Positions 17,528 through 27,623 of a stretch of 64,000 nt of DNA are shown here, one piece after another. A program made the translations under genes and the position numbers. The stretch lies in contig NZ_JACXWX010000024.1 of assembly GCF_014764505.1 (NCBI RefSeq), positions 1 to 64,000 on the forward strand, written 5' to 3'. Below the pieces are notes generated by a model. That model ran no database searches. It saw only the letters and a program-made list of their open reading frames with translations, and was not told the DNA's origin. Numbering within the stretch: position 1 is the stretch's first letter; every line of letters starts with the position of its first letter. The stretch is from Phormidium tenue FACHB-886. GTDB lineage: Bacteria; Cyanobacteriota; Cyanobacteriia; Elainellales; Elainellaceae.

Positions 17528-18373
17528 CTAGCAGCACTGCAAGCGGTAGTCTTTTGGCGTAACCCCGGTTGCTTTGCGAAAATGAGCGGTAAAGTGGCTC
17601 TGGTTGGAGAAACCCACTCGGTAAGCAACTTCTGCGATCGCCAATTGGGTCACAGTTAATAGAACTTTGGCACGTTCCATTCGGCGTTGAATCAAATACT
17701 TGTGCGGCGTTTCCCCCATTGCGGTTTTAAAGGCACGGGCAAAATGAAACTGGCTCATTGGAACTAAGGCGGCCATATCTTCGATCGCAATGTCTTCTGC
17801 CAGATGCTCTTCAATGTAATCTTGAATCTGTTTCAGCTTTACAGCATCTAACGCCCGACCTGGCACAATGAGCTTTTTCTGTGGCGTTGCTGATTCGCAG
17901 TAGTGCCGTAGCAGATGCACCGTCAGCAAGTTTTTCAACGATTCAGCAAAAAGATTTCCGCCCAATCCTTCATTCAGCAGTTCACCTTTGAACCAGTGAG
18001 CAACCTGGGTAATGGTAGGATCAGGAAAAATAACCCGATGGGTTAATTGCGTTTCTGCGGGCAGGTTGTTTTCGATCGCCGTCTGTTTTAGATGATCAGG
18101 ATCAAGGTAAAGGGTGACATACTCACTCGCCTTCTCCCGATGGTGCCAGACAAACTCGCGATCGCCATAGAGAAACGCACTTCCAGCAGGCAGAGCAGTG
18201 GTTTGTTTCGTACCATCGACTGACCAAGTAACCCGATCGTGCGGGATAAATGCCACACTAATAGCGTGTTTGGGCATGGCAAACTCAAAGTCGCCCACGC
18301 TTTCGAGCAGACCATACTCAACCGTAATGTCTTGCCACTCCTTCTTGAGAAAAAGGGAAGGTTGATCCGCCAT
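17528..18373 (-). CDS. AraC-family transcriptional regulator
   Basis: 281 residues. The C-terminal 100 residues are two helix-turn-helix motifs of the AraC type: DIAIEDMAALVPMSQFHFAR and AFKTAMGETPHKYLIQRRME, then QLAIAEVAYRVGFSNQSHFT with HFRKATGVTPKDYR. The N-terminal 150 residues (PKHAISVAFIPHDRVTWSVD, FLYGDREFVWHHREKASEYV) form a cupin-like effector domain. It lies tail to tail with the SDR gene, a common arrangement for a regulator of adjacent dehydrogenase/hydrolase genes, but its own targets cannot be read from sequence. Confidence 0.88.
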   Translation of the reverse strand: MADQPSLFLKKEWQDITVEYGLLESVGDFEFAMPKHAISVAFIPHDRVTWSVDGTKQTTALPAGSAFLYGDREFVWHHREKASEYVTLYLDPDHLKQTAIENNLPAETQLTHRVIFPDPTITQVAHWFKGELLNEGLGGNLFAESLKNLLTVHLLRHYCESATPQKKLIVPGRALDAVKLKQIQDYIEEHLAEDIAIEDMAALVPMSQFHFARAFKTAMGETPHKYLIQRRMERAKVLLTVTQLAIAEVAYRVGFSNQSHFTAHFRKATGVTPKDYRLQCC

Positions 18374-18412
18374 CTGCCACCGCTTCAGAAAACGTTACTG
18401 CCCTTATCGTAT

Positions 18413-19318
18413 CTAAATACAGTCTTCTAGCAAGCCCTTCTCTTCACGATACTGCTTGGGTGTCGTCTGCAATACACGCCGAAACACAGCCGTCATGTGG
18501 CTCTGGTTGCCAAATCCAGCTTCTACTGCAACTTCGGCAAGCGATCGCTTCCGGTTCTGCAAAAGCTGCTGAGTCAGTTTCACTCGACATTGCAGCACAT
18601 ACTGATAGGGAGATATTCCGGTTGTTGCTTTAAAGGCTCTGGCAAAATGATAAGGACTAAACCCAATCGCGGTCGCAACATCGCCCAAGCTTAATGGCTG
18701 TGAAACATTTGCTCGAATGTAGTCCAAAGCGTTCTTCAATAACTTGGGTTCTAAAAATTCTGGTGGACGCTTGAAGCTTTGAGAAAGGGTCGATCGCCGA
18801 TAGACAATCTGTCCGAGTATCGCCGTCACAACCGATTCCAGATAGAATGCGCCACCCACTTGCCCGTTGTGAAAAAACTCCTGCATGGCGATCGCTGCAC
18901 TCAATCCCCAATGAGTTTTGGAGATTTGCCCTGGCAGTAGCTCAACAGTTTCTCCATTTGCCATACTGCGCGCTAGAAATGCCTGCGAATAGCCAAACAC
19001 TACAAAGCAGGAAGCATCTTCAACCGAACGGTAGGTGCTACCCTGTGGCACAATGTCAAACCCTCCCGGTATTGCTTGATAGGGCTTGAGGCGATCGCTA
19101 TCGAACGCAGCAACACCCTAAGTCAACCCAAAGCTAGTGACAACAAGATTTAGGGGCGATCGCAAATTCACCTCCAGATGACCGGGTGGAATAATCGCCA
19201 CCATGTACTCTGGGGTTTCGATCCAATGCCCCCATTGCGGCAGGTCTTCCAGTGGTGGTTGATCCAAAGGAATCTTATGGTCAGGCGGGTCAAACAGAAA
19301 CTGTTGCAGCAGGCTCAT
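18413..19318 (-). pseudogene. second AraC-family regulator with one in-frame amber codon
   Basis: From the ATG at 19318 the frame reads MSLLQQFLFDPPDHKIPLDQ to LNLVVTSFGLT, hits TAG at 19118-19120, then continues in the same frame through GVAAFDSDRLKPYQAIPGGF to the end. No base is gained or lost. Removing the stop gives about 301 residues, a normal AraC length, with both HTH motifs intact (LGDVATAIGFSPYHFARAFK and LAEVAVEAGFGNQSHMTAVF). Only the C-terminal part from about 19051 could be made if restarted internally. It is a paralogue of the neighbour at 17528-18373. Recent inactivation, sequencing error or rare readthrough are the options. Confidence 0.8.
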
Positions 19319-19439
19319 AGGCAAGGAGAGAGAGGAATTCCATCATCTCGTCGTCCGATGACTTCCGCAAGAATCTAAAAGACAGCGATCGCCAAAATCA
19401 GTAAGCTCATTTCAGCGTTGTAATGATTGTTGTAATGTG

Positions 19440-20147
19440 ATGCTAAGAGCGATCGACACTGACCTTTGGGTGGCTGAACAACCACTGAAATACTTTGGAT
19501 TAGAAGTTGGAACGAGAATGACGGTGATTCGCTTAAATCAAAACCGATTAGTGATCATCGCACCGATACAACCTCAAAATGACGTTGTTGATCAGTTAAA
19601 CCAGTTAGGAAACGTGAGCGATATTATTTCACCAAATTTGTATCACCATTTGTTTCTCAGCCAGTTCAAACAGAGATATCCAAATGCAAAACTTTGGGCA
19701 ACATCTGGCTTACAGAATAAGCGTCCTGACTTGTTGATTGATAAAATTCTCAGCGATCGCATTACCCAATCTTTTGATGGACTTGAAGCGGCACAAATAA
19801 CTGGGTTTAATACCCTCGACATCCAGGGATATATGCCCTTGAATGAATGGGTGTTCTTCCATGCCAAAAGCCGCACACTCATTATTACCGATTTAGCATT
19901 TCACTTCGATCGCCGTAGTTCACTGTCTGCCCAATTGATTTCCAAGGTGTTTGGTGGCTACCAGCAACTGCGTCCATCACTCTTCGAGAAAATTGTAACA
20001 AAAGACAAAGAACAGGTGCGTCAATCCCTTCAACCGATTTTCGCCTGGGATTTTGAGCGAGTCATTATGGCTCACGGCAGCATCATAGAGCAGGATGGTA
20101 AGCGACAACTTCAGCTAGGCTATGAGTGGTTTTTAAATGCAGGATAA
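19440..20147 (+). CDS. DUF4336 (metallo-beta-lactamase-fold-like) protein
   Basis: About 235 residues; I chose the ATG at 19440 over the GTG at 19437. MLRAIDTDLWVAEQPLKYFG with VGTRMTVIRL, then SDIISPNLYHHLFLSQFKQR, and RTLIITDLAFHFD with FERVIMAHGSIIEQ are the hallmarks of DUF4336, a beta-lactamase-fold family common in cyanobacteria and plants. It keeps only some metal ligands (HH, D, H), so enzymatic activity is doubtful. Cytosolic; function unknown. Confidence 0.78.
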   Translation: MLRAIDTDLWVAEQPLKYFGLEVGTRMTVIRLNQNRLVIIAPIQPQNDVVDQLNQLGNVSDIISPNLYHHLFLSQFKQRYPNAKLWATSGLQNKRPDLLIDKILSDRITQSFDGLEAAQITGFNTLDIQGYMPLNEWVFFHAKSRTLIITDLAFHFDRRSSLSAQLISKVFGGYQQLRPSLFEKIVTKDKEQVRQSLQPIFAWDFERVIMAHGSIIEQDGKRQLQLGYEWFLNAG

Positions 20148-20218
20148 TAGTATGGAATTTTATTATCCTATGACGAGTTTCAGCTATGCAGTGACAATAA
20201 AAGAGATTTCCCATTTTT

Positions 20219-20682
20219 GCAGCCGCCGCAAAAACTTACTAAGGACAAACGATCGGTATCGTTTGCATTCTCTTAAGCAACAATTTCAAAAATTGCTTCA
20301 ATAAACTTGGTTTAAGACAAACTATCCCCTTGTTTGGCTTCTTCTGCTTGTCCTTTTCTAATCATATTCATCGCTTCGATTCCGCTCAAAGTTCTTCTTG
20401 CCGTGTTGAACGTCTTAAATCCCATCATCGACTTCGCAATGTGCTTGATATTCCGATGATCTTGCTCAATGACATTATTCAAATATTTGCTCTGCCTCAG
20501 TTCGATCTCTTTTCCAATCGTTTTATCTTCTTTGAGAGCATTTACTGCTACTGGGTAAGCCAGATTCTTGTCCACTGTAATCACCCGTGGAGCTGAGTGT
20601 GCTGACCCTTGAGTACTTTGCGGAAGAAAAGGCAAGGTTAGGACTATCTACCTTAACACCCGTCAGTTTTTGCGACACAACT
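20219..20682 (-). mobile_element. internally deleted IS6-family element
   Basis: The right end (complement GTTGTGTCGCAAAAACTGAC at 20663-20682) joins almost directly to the last part of an IS6 transposase: SAPRVITVDKNLAYPVAVNA, IGKEIELRQSKYLNNVIEQD, HRNIKHIAKSMMGFKTFNTA and RRTLSGIEAMNMIRKGQAEE. The left end near 20219 has a worn repeat ending in GCAAAAACTT. The front half of the transposase is deleted, leaving a roughly 465-bp non-autonomous derivative. It is related to the copies at 6545-7002 and 21028-21600. Confidence 0.78.
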
Positions 20683-21027
20683 CTATTATTGGGCACTCCC
20701 TCATATCATCACTCGTAGTTCTACCAACTTAACCTTTAATAGTCGCTATCCGCTACACATATCCCCTGGCACTTTATGCCATTTGTTGCTGTTCTTAGGC
20801 AGTGAGGACATAGGATCTTTTCAGCATCTGACTTTGGACGACTCTCGTCTTCTGCATTTGTCTGCGATATTTCTTGTTTAACCTGCGGGTCAAGGGTCAT
20901 AAAAGTAACACTTTATTAAGCTGCCTATTTCTTTATTGTACAGCCTGATCTAGAACTGTCATAGCTGCAAGTGTATTAGGCTTTCCCAACGATCTAGTTT
21001 CAAGAAAACATGTTGTACTCAATTAGC
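20683..21027. other. spacer between two IS6 relics
   Basis: About 345 bp with no gene or strong structure that I can see. Confidence 0.4.
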
Positions 21028-21600
21028 TTGTGTCAAGGGTTAAAAAAACTTTTAAGTGATAAACGATCTGTATCTTTAGCATTCCTGTAACCAGAGAGCT
21101 CAACGGTCTTCCCACCGTATTAAACGACTTGAAGCTCATCATTAGTTTGGTCATTCGCTTGATGTTTCTATAATCCTGCTCAATCACGTTACTTAAGTAT
21201 TTGCTCTATCGTAATTCTGTCCCAACTGTAAGAGTTTCCTCCGCTTTCAGCGCCTCCATTGTCACCGGATAAGCATTCTTGTCTACTGCGATCGCCCGTG
21301 CACTTGCTTGTGGGCAGCATTGAGTCCTTGCAAAAAACGTGCTGCTTACCCGTTCCGCTTTGCACTTAGCATGAAGTCTAGGATACTGCCCTCTGAATCT
21401 ACAGCTCAATATAGAGACTTCCACTTCCCTTTAACTTCGATGTAAACTTCATCAACGCGCCATAAATCATTCGTGGGGCTTAAATGGAACGAATTCGTTT
21501 GTTCAACTCTGGAACGTACTTCAGAACCGATCGGTTGATAGTAAAGTAATTTACCTGGATACCTCGTTCAACCATCACCTACTCCAAGTTCCGATGGAAG
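21028..21600 (-). mobile_element. degenerate IS6-family remnant
   Basis: Reading the minus strand from 21600 gives VMVERGIQVNYFTINRSVLK with YVPELNKRIRSI, stop, MIYGALMKFTSKLKGSGSLY, stop, AVDSEGSILDFMLSAK-like sequence and FARTQCCPQASARAIAVDKN, AYPVTMEALKAEETL, stop, SKYLSNVIEQDYRNIKRMTK. This order matches an IS6 transposase with several stops. The left end (about 21028-21050, GGTTAAAAAAACTTTTAA) is a worn terminal repeat. Confidence 0.72.
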
Positions 21601-22544
21601 GCGTAGCGGTGAGCTCAGTCCTGTTCAGCGAAGCCGTTCTTGAAGAGTAGGCGGGTCTTCCACCGTAGATTCTTACGCAGTTTTGGTGAAGTAGAAACCT
21701 GGAAGACTGCTGAGCGATTGAACCTGCCTTACCACCTATAGCGCTTTTACCTCTTTTTACCCAAATTGCGTAAGAACTTTTTAATACCATGTGCATTATT
21801 TGACAACGCACTTATTGCTAAAATAGGCTATGATCGTAAGTATAAAGTTTATATAAGGCATCCCACTAGCTACATCAAGACTCAAGGGAAACCCCTCAAC
21901 CAATAGACAATTGCTACAGCAAGGGGAAAACTGATTCCACCTCCGATTCAAGCCAATGTCTGCTGCAATGAAGCTCAATCGATTGATACTCTTTTAGCGT
22001 TGGCTACACTATCGCTGAAAAAGAGTTGATCAATAGCTTCGCAATTGAGCCTAGTATATACGCATCAGATTATCCTTAACCCGACAACAGCGACAGTATC
22101 GTGTTTTAGAAGTAACTTTCTTATCGTTATACTGCTTCTAGCTGCTGTTCTAGTTAGGTATCTACAGTACTCGCCAGATCGCGTAGTTTTGTTCTTCTGA
22201 ATTTGAGATTTTTCCATTACTTGTAATCCAAGTTAAATAATCAAGCTATTCCTAAACAGATTTTGGTTTTATTGCCAATAGTAATTCAACGTGATCAATA
22301 TCGGGGGTTTTACCTTTCGTTATTCAGTTTTCTCAGTCTATCTTCCCTAATACTCAAGTTATTTCGTTGTCCTTAAAGAGATTGCCTACTGGTATTACCA
22401 AGTGGCATCTAAAGATAGTATTGCTGTAGAAAATTAATGTGTTCACGCTCCAGCCAAACATGAATAAAATAAAGGCCTTTAAAGCCCTCGAACATTATTC
22501 AAAAGACTAAACATTACACTTTTAGACATTGAAGGGACAAAAAT
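21601..22544. other. 945-bp gene-poor region
   Basis: No frame has a recognisable protein, and no tRNA-like cloverleaf or strong hairpin was noticed. The last part is the leader of the pentapeptide gene, whose ribosome site GAAGGGAC stands 8 bp before its ATG. Confidence 0.4.
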
Positions 22545-23099
22545 ATGGATGCTCAAGAGATTTTGAGTCTTTACGCAACAGGACATCGAGATTTTAGTCA
22601 TGTCAGTTTGATTCAAGTTTGTTTGATGGATGCAAAGCTAATTGGGGCAAAGTTAACCGGTGCGGAGTTGATTGGAGCCGATTTACGTGGGGCAGATCTA
22701 ACTGAGGCTCACCTTAATCAAGCCAAGTTAAATCAAGCGAATTTAGCTGGTGCAGAAATGATTCAAGCCTGTCTAACGCATGCTGATTTGAGTGGTGCCT
22801 ATCTGAGCGGCGCAGATTTAACTCATGCCGATCTGAGCGGTGCCGACTTGAGTGGCGCTAATTTAGGCGGAGCTGATTTAAGGAAAGCTGATCTCAGCAA
22901 AGCGGATTTGAGCGGTGCTGACTTACGGGGAGCGGATCTATGTGGAGCTAATTTGAAAGAGTCCGATCTCAGTGGTGCAGATTTAGACGGAGCATATTTA
23001 GATGAGGCAGATTTAACTGGAGCAGATATTGAGGGAGCCAAAATTGATAGGGCAGGATTCAGTGGAGCTAGGATGCCAAATGGGATGATTCATGCCTAG
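22545..23099 (+). CDS. pentapeptide-repeat protein
   Basis: 184 residues. After a 28-residue N-terminus (MDAQEILSLYATGHRDFSHV) the protein is nothing but A(D/N)Lxx pentapeptides to about residue 175, for example ADLSGAYLSGADLTHADLSG, so it folds as a right-handed quadrilateral beta helix. Such proteins are cytosolic and usually serve as scaffolds or, in a few cases, DNA-mimic gyrase protectors. Nothing here shows which. The N-terminal YATGHRDFSHVSL lead-in is typical of cyanobacterial stand-alone forms. The next same-strand gene begins 230 bp downstream. Confidence 0.88.
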   Translation: MDAQEILSLYATGHRDFSHVSLIQVCLMDAKLIGAKLTGAELIGADLRGADLTEAHLNQAKLNQANLAGAEMIQACLTHADLSGAYLSGADLTHADLSGADLSGANLGGADLRKADLSKADLSGADLRGADLCGANLKESDLSGADLDGAYLDEADLTGADIEGAKIDRAGFSGARMPNGMIHA

Positions 23100-23331
23100 A
23101 TCCAGGAAGACTTCTAACCCGATGCTTCAATGCGGTTTGGAGGCAGCAGTAAATTAGATGCGTGGGCGATCGCTTACCAGTTAAAATAAGACATCTACTG
23201 CAATTATTTATATCAATATGACGCAGCAATGTTGCAATGCCGATTAATTGAGCTTTTTAGCTTAAGGCACCAGAGCACCACTGCTTCATTTAGCACTTCA
23301 AATGTAAAATACAACGGTTCTCGGAGGTTTT

Positions 23332-23631
23332 ATGTCTTCTTCCTTAACATCCGGTGTTCTTGTCACCATCATTGGTGAATCTGTATTGCAAGACCGGCTC
23401 ATACACTTACTTCTAGAATTAGGAGTATCTGGTTACACAATTGTTCCAGCACAGGGTGCAGGTAGCCATGGGAGACGGATGGGCGACATGGCTGGCTATA
23501 ATACTAATATTGAAATCAAAACAATTGTTGCTGTAGAAACATCAGATCAATTGTTAGAAAACTTGCAGCCACTGCAATCTAATCACGCTTTAATTGCCTT
23601 CCGGCAATCTGTAGAGGGTTTGTTTGACTAG
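23332..23631 (+). CDS. PII-like signalling protein
   Basis: 99 residues, ATG after CGGAGG. The ferredoxin-like PII core is visible: GVLVTIIGESVLQDRLIHLL, LGVSGYTIVPAQGAGSHGRR, IEIKTIVAVETSDQLLENLQ and NHALIAFRQSVEGLFD. The loop between strands 2 and 3 (GSHGRRMGDMAGYNTN) is short and lacks the Tyr uridylylation region of classical GlnB, so it belongs with PII-like (SbtB/CutA-type) proteins that bind nucleotides or bicarbonate-linked effectors. No transporter gene that could be its partner is adjacent. Ligand unknown. Confidence 0.65.
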   Translation: MSSSLTSGVLVTIIGESVLQDRLIHLLLELGVSGYTIVPAQGAGSHGRRMGDMAGYNTNIEIKTIVAVETSDQLLENLQPLQSNHALIAFRQSVEGLFD

Positions 23632-23849
23632 ATGCACCGCCTAATTCAACGCACATCAAACCTTGAAATTTCTGAACTGGAATTTTAGCTAGTGATTTCA
23701 GTGATCAGAAGAATTCTTACGATTCAAAAATAGGGCAGCCCAGGCTAAAAAGTCTTTAGTTGAAGCGATCGCTAGAACCTCTATCGTCCCTAATTTTCAG
23801 CCTTAGCGACCCAAATGTCTCCATTGCTATGCAAAGGCGCTATTCATCT

Positions 23850-26800
23850 TTAGCGTCCCGATGCCGAGGATACTAATTCAGTGACGATCGCAACCACTGC
23901 CTCTGGAGCAATCGGTTTGGCAAGGTGCCGTTGAAAGCCTGCGGCTAATGCTTGTTTTTGATCCAGCTCTCCGGCATAGGCAGTTAAGGCGATCGCCGGA
24001 ATTTGCCCCCCTTGCTCAAGCGGCAAATTACGAATTTGACGCAGCAGCATATAACCATCCACTTCTGGCATCCCAATATCGCTGACAATCAGGTTGGGCA
24101 CGGATTGGGAGAAAGCCTCCAGCGCTTCAACTCCAGAAGCAGCCGTGGTGACGATCGCTCCGGCTTGTTCTAAAACAAACGCCACAAGTTCGCGGGAGCC
24201 TGCATCATCATCCACAACTAAGATGCGAATGGCGCTTAGATCTCCAGTTAAGCTTGTGGGTAGCTCGTTTTCTGGCAACACATAAGCGCAAGGCGCCAGC
24301 GGAATGCGAGCTGTAAACGCCGCTCCCTGACCTTCACCGGGGCTATCAACCACGACCGTTCCCCCGTGTAATTCCACGATTTGCCGCACGATCGCCAGCC
24401 CCAATCCCAAGCCACCAAACTTGCGGGTGGTAGCCCCATCTTCTTGTCGAAAATGCTCAAAGACATAGGGCAGGAAGTCAGTGCGAATGCCTTTTCCAGT
24501 GTCACTGACCTGAATTTGAGCGTGGGTTTTATCCGAAGCTAGGGTAATGGTAATTTGTCCTTTGTGTGGCGTAAATTTAACGGCGTTAGACAAGAGATTC
24601 CACATCACCTGCTGTAACCGCCCAGCATCTCCCATTACAATGCCTACACCCGGTGAGACCATCGTGTGAATCTGAATCGATTTTGCTTCTGAGGCTAAAC
24701 GAACCGTTTCCAGTGCTTCTGCGATAACGGTACTGAGATCAACAGGCATCACGGTTAAACTCAGCTTGCCGCGCAAAATCCGGGAGATGTCGAGCAAGTC
24801 ATCAATCAGTTGCACCTGAAGTTGAGCATTACGCTCGATCGTCGTCAATGCGGTTGCAGTTTTTACGGTATCTAGTCTGCCCTGCAGCAGCAGTTTTGAC
24901 CAGCCGAGAATTGGATTGAGGGGCGATCGCAACTCATGAGACAGCACCGCCAAAAACTCATCTTTAATGCGATTGGCGCGATCGGCTTCGGCGCGTGCGG
25001 TTTGCTCGCGGGCAAGCAATTGTTCTCGTTCAGCAATGATTTGCCGCTGCTCAATCAGGTCAGCCGCTTGGCGAGCCAGTAAATCGAGAAACCGCAGTTC
25101 GCGATCGCTCGGTCGGTGACTGTTGCGCCAGTGCGTGGAAACCATACCAATGGGTTTTCCCGAACGAGTAATCAGCGGGGTAGACTGTGCCGAGAGATAT
25201 CCAGCCTCCACGTGCAGTTGCAGAGAGCCATCCAGATCTTCACGTTGCGGTACATCGAAGTTCATAAAGTTGCGAACACCCGTTGTCAGAGCAATACCGC
25301 AAGACGTGTTAGAGCTGACATTCACGCGGTTGAAGTGCTGTATCATGATTCGCTCAAAGCCTTGCGTGGCAAGCAGTACTAGATCTTGCGTTGCTTCATC
25401 GAGAATTTGCACCGTCCCGGCATCGGCGCGGGTGAGCTCGATGGCGGTAGCCATAATTTCTTGATAGAGCGTTTGAATGTCGCTTTCAGTCACAAGCCGC
25501 GAAGCCAGTTCTTGAAGTCGCTGCATATCCTGTAGATCTGCTGCTGCAACCGCTTCAGCGTGGGCACGATCGACGGCTGCCCAGGTTCGCTCGGCGACTT
25601 CTTCGGCTAGAGCGACCTCGTCTGGTGTCCAGGTTCGCGGTTCAATAGTATGAATTGCCAACCCAGCGACGAATTCACCATTCTTAATCAGCGGGATACC
25701 GATATAGGCACCAATTTGGATCGCGGCATAGGCAGATTTCTGCTCTGGAGACAGGTTAGGGTCATCTGCCACAGTGGATACTGACACCGTGCGACCAGCA
25801 CAAAATTCAGCGAGCAGCGTAGGACCAAACGAATCAATGGAATAGCCACCCGCGATCGCATCGGCACCGTTGACGTAGTCCCGCTCAATGACGTAGTCAG
25901 CGCCACGCACCTCAAAGTATGCCACGCGATTTGCAGCGAGATATTCACCCAGAATACGGCTGGCTGTAACCTGAACCTCAATGGGGTCAGCCAGCGGGCG
26001 GATTGCGTCGCTGAGAGAAACGCGAAACGCATCTAGTTTGGCGGATCGCCGAGAAATTTCTTCTGCCCGTTTGCGATCTGCTTCGAGGGATTTCGCACCG
26101 CTAATATCCTTAAACAGAACAGCTACTTTTCGCTGCTCCGGTTGCCCAATGCGATAGGCATATACATCAAACCAACGGTTCAATGCTTCAGCATAATTCT
26201 CAAAGCGAACTGATTCACCCGTCTTAGCAACTCCGCCATAAATGTCAAACCAGTACGGCTCATGATTAGGCACAAGTTCAAGCATTCGTTTGCCCACGAC
26301 CTGCACTAATCCTGATTGATATTCAAAGGAAGGATTGGTTTCTAAAAAGCGGTAATCAATCGGGCGATCGTCTTGATCAAACAGCATCTCAATCACGCAC
26401 AAGCCATCGTCAATCGATTCAAACAGGGTGCGATAGCGCTCCTCAGATTGGCGTAAGGCTGTTTCAACCCGTTTGCGATCGCTGATGTCACGAGCAGAAC
26501 CTACTACAAATTCCACAGTCGTATCATCGGTAAGCGCCGGACTTAAAGCATACTCAAAATAGCCGCTTATGCCAGTTGGGCTAGTGTAGGCTGTTTCACC
26601 TTTAACGGTTTCTTTCGTTTCAAATACTCGCTGGACGTTTTCCATCAATTGCTGTGCGATCGCTTCAGGATACAGGAGTTCCACTAACGTTTTTCCGATC
26701 ACTTCCGCTGCGGTAAGCCCCCATAAATTAAGCAATCCTTGATTGGCATAGAGCACTCGCCCATCACGGTCAAAGTTAAACACAAAATCAGTAATTGTTG

Positions 26801-27620
26801 AAAGCGTCACATTAAACTTCCGCAGCTGCTGTTCCAATTCAATGCGACTCTCGCGTAACGCCGCTTCAGCACGGGCACGCTCAACGGCTGCCCACGTTTG
26901 CTCTGCCGTTTCCTCGACTCGTTGCACCTCATGTTCCGTCCACTGGCGCGGGGTTGCCTGATGCACGACCAGCAACGCGACGAATTGATCGTTCTTAATC
27001 AGCGGCACATCAATATGCGCAGCAATATCGATCGAGCGATATTTTGCCTTCTGGCTGGCAGTGTATTTAGGGTAGTTTGCCACATCGGCAACGATCGCCG
27101 TTTGCCCCGCCCGATGGTCGTCTGTCAGGTCGCGTCCGAAGTCCTCCAGACGGTACGGCCCACTTAGTTCAGCAACGCCGTTCGTGTAGTTTTTATAAAC
27201 GACAACCTCCTTGCCGCCCGGTAACACTTCGGTATAAATGACGCGGCTTGCACCCAGAGAGCCGCCCAGAACACGGGCAGCAGTAAATTGGATCTCATTA
27301 GCATCAGTTAGTGGGCGCAACGCGTGGGTGAGCTGGACCTGAAACGCATCGGCTTGAGCAGATTGACGCAACACATCTAGTTGAGCGCGTTCCTGCAACA
27401 GATCAGAATCTCGCTGCGTTTCTGACTGTTGAACCTGGTTGAGTTCGGTCAGCAGAATTTGCACAGCCGTTTTTAGACTGTCTGACCAAGTTTCTGTTGC
27501 TCCTAATGGGGTTTTTGACCAATCGAGCGATCGCAGCCGCATCGCTATCTCACTATCACCTGCGTCACCTGCGTCACCTGCCAAGATTTCAGAGGCAGCC
27601 TTTTCGATCGCATCACTCAC
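23850..27620 (-). CDS. hybrid histidine kinase: GAF-PAS-PAS-GAF-GAF-HisKA-HATPase-REC
   Basis: 1256 residues, GTG start with AGAGAGGTAG upstream. Soluble sensor with, in order: GAF (about 90-250), PAS (260-390, NFDRDGRVLYANQGLLNLWG), PAS (395-510), GAF (540-700), GAF (715-865), a HisKA dimerisation helix with the phosphorylated His in FLAVLSHELRSPLN (about 890-960), an ATPase (VMWNLLSNAVKFTP, VSDTGKGI, GGLGLGLAIVRQIVELHGG) and a C-terminal receiver (ILVVDDDAGSRELV, VSDIGMPEVDGY, TAYAG). GAF1 and GAF2 are similar to each other (both end in WAAVxRAxAEA), an internal duplication. Residues 14-22 are an AGD x3 repeat from a 9-bp tandem duplication. An XRE gene ends 3 bp upstream, so the two are co-transcribed. 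Signal and output are unknown. Confidence 0.9.
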   Translation of the reverse strand: MSDAIEKAASEILAGDAGDAGDSEIAMRLRSLDWSKTPLGATETWSDSLKTAVQILLTELNQVQQSETQRDSDLLQERAQLDVLRQSAQADAFQVQLTHALRPLTDANEIQFTAARVLGGSLGASRVIYTEVLPGGKEVVVYKNYTNGVAELSGPYRLEDFGRDLTDDHRAGQTAIVADVANYPKYTASQKAKYRSIDIAAHIDVPLIKNDQFVALLVVHQATPRQWTEHEVQRVEETAEQTWAAVERARAEAALRESRIELEQQLRKFNVTLSTITDFVFNFDRDGRVLYANQGLLNLWGLTAAEVIGKTLVELLYPEAIAQQLMENVQRVFETKETVKGETAYTSPTGISGYFEYALSPALTDDTTVEFVVGSARDISDRKRVETALRQSEERYRTLFESIDDGLCVIEMLFDQDDRPIDYRFLETNPSFEYQSGLVQVVGKRMLELVPNHEPYWFDIYGGVAKTGESVRFENYAEALNRWFDVYAYRIGQPEQRKVAVLFKDISGAKSLEADRKRAEEISRRSAKLDAFRVSLSDAIRPLADPIEVQVTASRILGEYLAANRVAYFEVRGADYVIERDYVNGADAIAGGYSIDSFGPTLLAEFCAGRTVSVSTVADDPNLSPEQKSAYAAIQIGAYIGIPLIKNGEFVAGLAIHTIEPRTWTPDEVALAEEVAERTWAAVDRAHAEAVAAADLQDMQRLQELASRLVTESDIQTLYQEIMATAIELTRADAGTVQILDEATQDLVLLATQGFERIMIQHFNRVNVSSNTSCGIALTTGVRNFMNFDVPQREDLDGSLQLHVEAGYLSAQSTPLITRSGKPIGMVSTHWRNSHRPSDRELRFLDLLARQAADLIEQRQIIAEREQLLAREQTARAEADRANRIKDEFLAVLSHELRSPLNPILGWSKLLLQGRLDTVKTATALTTIERNAQLQVQLIDDLLDISRILRGKLSLTVMPVDLSTVIAEALETVRLASEAKSIQIHTMVSPGVGIVMGDAGRLQQVMWNLLSNAVKFTPHKGQITITLASDKTHAQIQVSDTGKGIRTDFLPYVFEHFRQEDGATTRKFGGLGLGLAIVRQIVELHGGTVVVDSPGEGQGAAFTARIPLAPCAYVLPENELPTSLTGDLSAIRILVVDDDAGSRELVAFVLEQAGAIVTTAASGVEALEAFSQSVPNLIVSDIGMPEVDGYMLLRQIRNLPLEQGGQIPAIALTAYAGELDQKQALAAGFQRHLAKPIAPEAVVAIVTELVSSASGR

Positions 27621-27623
27621 GCC

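Noticed and set aside
21575-21811. 78-residue open frame on the minus strand
   Set aside because: Low-complexity, no motif, and it runs into the IS6 relic.
22823-23041. 72-residue open frame opposite the pentapeptide gene
   Set aside because: An artefact of the repeated code on the other strand; Ser/Ala/Lys repeat only.
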